From CAYNVQ01 sp964400735 (lineage in GTDB: Bacteria > Acidobacteriota > Aminicenantia > Aminicenantales > Aminicenantaceae): a stretch of DNA of 64,000 nucleotides. Position 1 is the stretch's first letter, and each line of letters starts with the position of its first letter. The translations under genes and the position numbers were made by a program. The notes below the pieces were generated by a model that saw only the letters and a program-made list of their open reading frames with translations, had not been told where the DNA came from and searched no databases. Positions 60,193 through 64,000 of this stretch are shown here, one piece after another. The stretch lies in contig CAYNVQ010000004.1 of the NCBI GenBank assembly GCA_964400735.1, positions 1 to 64,000 of the forward strand, written 5' to 3'.

Positions 60193-63100
60193 ATGAAATG
60201 TCCTAAATGTAACACAGATAATCCTGATACTTTGAAATTCTGTGGGGAATGCGGTACTCAACTTCCCGCAATTGAGAACATCGAAGTCACAGAAACGTTA
60301 GAAACACCTAAGGAGGAACTGACCACCGGCTCCACCTTTGCAGGAAGGTACCAGATCATCGAAGAGTTGGGTAAAGGCGGGATGGGAAGGGTCTATAAAG
60401 CTAACGATATCGATATTAAAGATAAAGTTGCCATAAAGCTCATAAAACCAGAGATCTCCACGGATAAAAAGACCATAGAGCGTTTTCAGAATGAGTTGAA
60501 ATTCGCTCGGAAGATCAGGCACCGGAATGTCTGCCAGATGTTCGACCTCAACAGAGATGAAGAAACGTACTATATCACGATGGAATATGTTGAGGGTGAG
60601 AATTTAAAAAACATGATCAGAATGAGCGGTCAATTGGGCATTGGAACAGCGATCTCTATGGCCAAGCAGGTATGTGAAGGATTGAATGAGGCTCACAAGT
60701 TGGGGGTAATCCATAGGGACTTGAAACCGAGCAACATCATGATTGATAGAGAGGGCTGTGTTCGAATCATGGACTTTGGGATTGCCCGCTCCCTCAAAGA
60801 AAAAGGGATAACCGGGGCTGGAGTCGTGGTCGGGACACCGGAATACATGTCTCCTGAACAGGTGGAAGCCAAAGAGATCGACACACGCGCGGATATCTAT
60901 TCGTTGGGAGTCATCCTCTATGAGATGCTCACGGGAAGGCTCCCTTTTGAAGGGGATACAGCCCTGAGTATCGCCGTCAAACAAAAAACAGAAGAACCTT
61001 CAGATCCGAAGGAACTCAACCCACAAATTCCTGAAGATCTCAGCCACCTTATCCTGAAATGTTTGGAGAAAGATAAAGAAAAGAGATACCAAAGCCCAGA
61101 AGAGCTTCGATCCGAACTCATGCCAATAGAAAAAGGCATCCCTGCCACAGATTTAAAGATTCCAAAACTGAAGCTCACAACATCCAAAGAAATAACGGTC
61201 ACTTTAAGCATGAAAAAAGTACTTTTTCCAGCACTGATTGTCGCTGCCGTTGTGATTGCAGTTATCGCAGCACTGCTTATACTCCCGTCTCAAAAAGCGG
61301 CTCCTCCCTTATCGGATAAACCTTCGTTGGCTGTTCCCTATTTTGAAAACAACACCGGAGATGAAAACCTAGAATACCTCCGAAGCGGATTGTCAGAATG
61401 GATCATCATCGACCTCAGCCAGTCGAAATACATCGATGTTATGAGTGGAGACAAGATTTACAGCATCCTGAAAAAACTGAACCTGCTCGAGGCAAAAAAA
61501 CTTTCCACAGAGGATTTGGAAAAAATCGTAAACCAGGGCAGAGTCGACCATATCCTCAAAGGAAGTTTTATCAAAATCGGTGACAGTTTCGTAATCACCG
61601 CAATGCTCCAGAAACCGCAGACCGGAGAGATCATCAGCTCCATTGAGGCAAGGTGCAATGGAGAAGACGAAATCCCGCAAAAGGTCGATGAACTGACCAA
61701 AAAGATAAAAACGGAGCTCAATCTCACAAGAAAACAGATCGCTACTGACATCGATAGAGAAGTGGGGAAGATAACCACAAGCTCTCCGGAAGCGTTCAAG
61801 CAGTATATGGAAGGCTGGAAATACCATCAGCAGCTCAGGTACGACAAATCTCTTGAATTCATGAAAAAGGCTATCGATAAAGACCCTAACTTTGCCATGG
61901 CCTACCGGACAATGTCCTGGGCTTACAGATGGCTAGGAAAGCCACCCGAGCAGAAAGACGCGATCAAAAAAGCCTACGAATTGAAGGACCGGGCATCGGA
62001 GAGAGAGCGCTATCTCATCGAAGCAGACTATTTTCAGATAGTGGAAAAGAATTTGGAGAAAGCCATCGATTCCTATGAAACACTGCTGGAGGTATATCCG
62101 AATGATATGCTCGGAAATTTCAACCTGGCCCAGGTGTATATAGAACAACTTGAAGAATGGGACAAAGCCATTCCACCTCTGGAACTCCTGGTGAAAAACA
62201 AGGAAGAAGCGATCTGGATCTACACATACCTGGGAAGAGCATACAGGGCAAAAGGATTGTATGACAAGGTCACGGAACTTTACCGTTTTTATCTGAATAA
62301 TTTTCCCGACGATTTGAGGATTCACGCTGGATTAGCGACCAATTACATGTTTCTAGGAGAGTATGACCTTGCCCTTGCTGAATACGAGAAGGCCGTATCC
62401 TCAAAGCCTGTTAAATACGGAATATCGATGATGAAAGGATGGATTGAGATCCTGAAGGGAAACCTTGACAAGGCTGAGAAAGAAATCCTAAACGTGCTGG
62501 AAGATAAATCACCACAAGCGCAATTAACAGGAATAGGAGCTCTCATGCCGCTGTACTATTTTCAGGGAAAGTTTAAAAAAATAGAAAAATTGATAGAAGA
62601 ATCCAGAGCTTTGCTGGACAGACCCAACCCTGAAATGTGGATTTTGAGAAACTACCACCAAGAGCGAGCAAATCTGTTTTTCGAAACGAGAAGATATCGG
62701 GAAGCCTTACAAGAATACAATAAATTATGGGATATTGCTGTTGAGATGGAAGATTCTTATCTCCAAATGGAAACATTAGAAGACAAAGGGATTGTCTATC
62801 TCAAATTGAAAGAAATTGACAAAGCTCAAGAGGCTGCAGAAGAGCTCAAGCCATTGCTGGATAAAGAAGTGAACAAGAAGCTTTGGAGACATTATTACCG
62901 TTCAATCGGACAGATCGAGTGTGAAAAAGAAAATTTTTCCGAGGCCATTGCTCAACTGGAAAAGGCTGTTTCTTTGATTTCAGTTGGCCATCAAGATATG
63001 AGCCCTGATTTCTTAGAGCCTCTCGCATCAGCCTATTACAGGGCCGGAGATATGGACAGTGCAAGAGAAGTATACGAAAAAATCACAAGAATCACGATGG

Positions 63101-63291
63101 GAAGATTCGAATCCGGTGCCACTTACGTCAAAAGCTTCTACATGCTCGGGAAGATAAACGAAAATCAAGGCAAAATAAATAGAGCCAAAGAATATTATGA
63201 AAAATTCCTCACCCTCTGGAAAGACGCTGACCCAGGTATTGCAGAGGTGGAGGATGCTCGGAAGAGACTGGCGGGGCTGAAGACTCAGTGA
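60193..63291 (+). CDS. Membrane Ser/Thr protein kinase with TolB-like domain and TPRs
   Basis: A 1032-residue kinase nearly parallel to the one at 53602: zinc ribbon (CPKCNTDNP...FCGECGTQL), kinase domain (GKGGMGRVYKA, HRDLKPSNIMID, DFGIARS), transmembrane helix (PALIVAAVVIAVIAALLILP, near 355), TolB-like domain (SLAVPYFENNTGDENLEYL) and TPRs ending EDARKRLAGLK. The open frame runs back to 60064, inside the preceding gene, but the ATG at 60193 begins exactly at the zinc ribbon and follows gaggtgta. Expression is coupled to the preceding kinase. Confidence 0.88.
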   Translation: MKCPKCNTDNPDTLKFCGECGTQLPAIENIEVTETLETPKEELTTGSTFAGRYQIIEELGKGGMGRVYKANDIDIKDKVAIKLIKPEISTDKKTIERFQNELKFARKIRHRNVCQMFDLNRDEETYYITMEYVEGENLKNMIRMSGQLGIGTAISMAKQVCEGLNEAHKLGVIHRDLKPSNIMIDREGCVRIMDFGIARSLKEKGITGAGVVVGTPEYMSPEQVEAKEIDTRADIYSLGVILYEMLTGRLPFEGDTALSIAVKQKTEEPSDPKELNPQIPEDLSHLILKCLEKDKEKRYQSPEELRSELMPIEKGIPATDLKIPKLKLTTSKEITVTLSMKKVLFPALIVAAVVIAVIAALLILPSQKAAPPLSDKPSLAVPYFENNTGDENLEYLRSGLSEWIIIDLSQSKYIDVMSGDKIYSILKKLNLLEAKKLSTEDLEKIVNQGRVDHILKGSFIKIGDSFVITAMLQKPQTGEIISSIEARCNGEDEIPQKVDELTKKIKTELNLTRKQIATDIDREVGKITTSSPEAFKQYMEGWKYHQQLRYDKSLEFMKKAIDKDPNFAMAYRTMSWAYRWLGKPPEQKDAIKKAYELKDRASERERYLIEADYFQIVEKNLEKAIDSYETLLEVYPNDMLGNFNLAQVYIEQLEEWDKAIPPLELLVKNKEEAIWIYTYLGRAYRAKGLYDKVTELYRFYLNNFPDDLRIHAGLATNYMFLGEYDLALAEYEKAVSSKPVKYGISMMKGWIEILKGNLDKAEKEILNVLEDKSPQAQLTGIGALMPLYYFQGKFKKIEKLIEESRALLDRPNPEMWILRNYHQERANLFFETRRYREALQEYNKLWDIAVEMEDSYLQMETLEDKGIVYLKLKEIDKAQEAAEELKPLLDKEVNKKLWRHYYRSIGQIECEKENFSEAIAQLEKAVSLISVGHQDMSPDFLEPLASAYYRAGDMDSAREVYEKITRITMGRFESGATYVKSFYMLGKINENQGKINRAKEYYEKFLTLWKDADPGIAEVEDARKRLAGLKTQ

Positions 63292-63316
63292 TATCTCCCA
63301 CGCCAATTCCATCAAT

Positions 63317-63345
63317 TTGACACATCCCTGGTTCCTTGATAAAAT
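63317..63345 (+). promoter_or_regulatory. Kinase-cluster promoter 4
   Basis: TTGACA 63317-63322, 17-nt spacer ending in CCTTGA, TAAAAT 63340-63345, then TTTTGCCGACCA, 25 nt before the last kinase start. Confidence 0.78.
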
Positions 63346-63370
63346 TTTGCCGACCAAATAAGGGGAAGAA

Positions 63371-64000
63371 ATGACGACTCAGTGTCCGAAATGCCGATCA
63401 GAAAATCCTGAAACAGCAAAATTCTGCAGTGAATGCGCCACGCCTCTCAGGCCTTCAAGGGATGTCCCTCTGACTAAGACCCTTCAAACACCAACTGCCA
63501 CTCTAGGCAAAACCATTGCAGGCAAATACGAGATCTTTTCTGAATTAGGCCGGGGAGGTATGGGTGTTGTTTATAAAGCAAAAGACATCAGGCTAAACCG
63601 TACCGTAGCTCTTAAGTTTCTTCCCACTGAATTAACGCGGGACAGAGAGGCGAACAAGAGGTTCATTCAGGAGGCACAGGCAGAGGCTGCGTTAGAGCAT
63701 CCGAATATCTGTACAGTGTATGAGGTCGATGAGGCTGATGGCCAAACCTTTATCGCCATGTCGTATATTGAAGGCCAGAGCCTGAAGGATAAGCTCAGAG
63801 ATGGGCCATTGGATGTCGATGAGGCTAAAGATATCGCTATACAAGTTGCAGAGGGGCTCAAGGAGGCCCATGAAAAAGGTATTGTACACAGGGATATTAA
63901 GCCAGCTAACATCATACTGACAAATAAGAGACAAGCCAAGATAACTGATTTTGGATTGGCAAAGTTGTCTTGGGGGGCTGATTTGACAAAGCCTTCAACA
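63371..64000 (+). CDS. Ser/Thr protein kinase, partial at window end
   Basis: The first 210 residues of a kinase open at the right edge. Zinc ribbon (CPKCRSENP...FCSECATPL), then a kinase domain with GRGGMGVVYKAKD, VALKFLP, HRDIKPANIILTNK and DFGLAKLSWG, the same second subtype as the kinase at 57837. The ATG follows aggggaagaa and the fourth copy of the cluster promoter. The remaining sensor part lies outside the window. Confidence 0.85.
   Translation, partial: MTTQCPKCRSENPETAKFCSECATPLRPSRDVPLTKTLQTPTATLGKTIAGKYEIFSELGRGGMGVVYKAKDIRLNRTVALKFLPTELTRDREANKRFIQEAQAEAALEHPNICTVYEVDEADGQTFIAMSYIEGQSLKDKLRDGPLDVDEAKDIAIQVAEGLKEAHEKGIVHRDIKPANIILTNKRQAKITDFGLAKLSWGADLTKPST

Overview
The window looks like a chromosome segment from an uncultured, probably anaerobic, protein- and amino-acid-fermenting bacterium. 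The gene set resembles Acidobacteriota/Candidatus Aminicenantes: IorAB plus an ADP-forming acyl-CoA synthetase, secreted M19 and S9 peptidases, and families of zinc-ribbon Ser/Thr kinases with TolB/TPR sensors. That placement is an inference from family content, not a phylogenetic result.

Region 1 (1-19,550, moderate GC) is ordinary chromosome. It holds a lipoprotein, an aryl-pyruvate fermentation operon (iorA, iorB, ADP-forming acyl-CoA synthetase, DUF2284), a 3HCDH-like protein, a dGTPase, and an ECF sigma / anti-sigma / two exported HEAT-repeat proteins operon on the minus strand. An M19 dipeptidase, a YjbQ protein, an RNase H-like protein, an S9 peptidase and a zinc alcohol dehydrogenase follow. 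Two non-coding mobile-like sequences sit here: a MITE with perfect 29-bp terminal inverted repeats (8018-8214) and a long imperfect palindrome (about 14,020-14,215).

Region 2 (19,554 to about 45,293, clearly AT-rich) is an integrated mobile island. It starts in a tRNA-Arg(ACG) gene, with a tyrosine integrase just inside, and ends at a second copy of the tRNA 3' half. Its left arm carries a Rep-like protein with four 22-bp-spaced iterons, an XRE regulator, terminase-like genes without any capsid or portal gene, and a second, core-only recombinase. The rest is a cargo of defence-type genes: a HEPN protein (with an apparent ATC start) and a UvrD-like helicase; an nSTAND-type ATPase with a cyclase-like N-terminus; a cassette of voltage-gated K+ channel, reverse transcriptase with HEAT repeats and a 63-aa protein, flanked by two tRNA-Asn 3' ends; an Mrr-type nuclease with a PD-(D/E)XK protein and a DUF3800 protein; and a membrane protein / methyltransferase / ECF-transporter operon whose fused ATPase has complementary degenerate halves.

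Region 3 (45.3-64 kb) is a cluster of six large zinc-ribbon Ser/Thr kinases with TolB-like, TPR or beta-propeller sensor parts. They are driven by near-identical promoters and interspersed with small SnoaL/NTF2-like lipoproteins and decayed 3' ends of further kinase genes. A third tRNA-Arg 3' half (51,018-51,075) is fused to the end of one SnoaL gene, which suggests repeated or tandem integration at the tRNA-Arg site.
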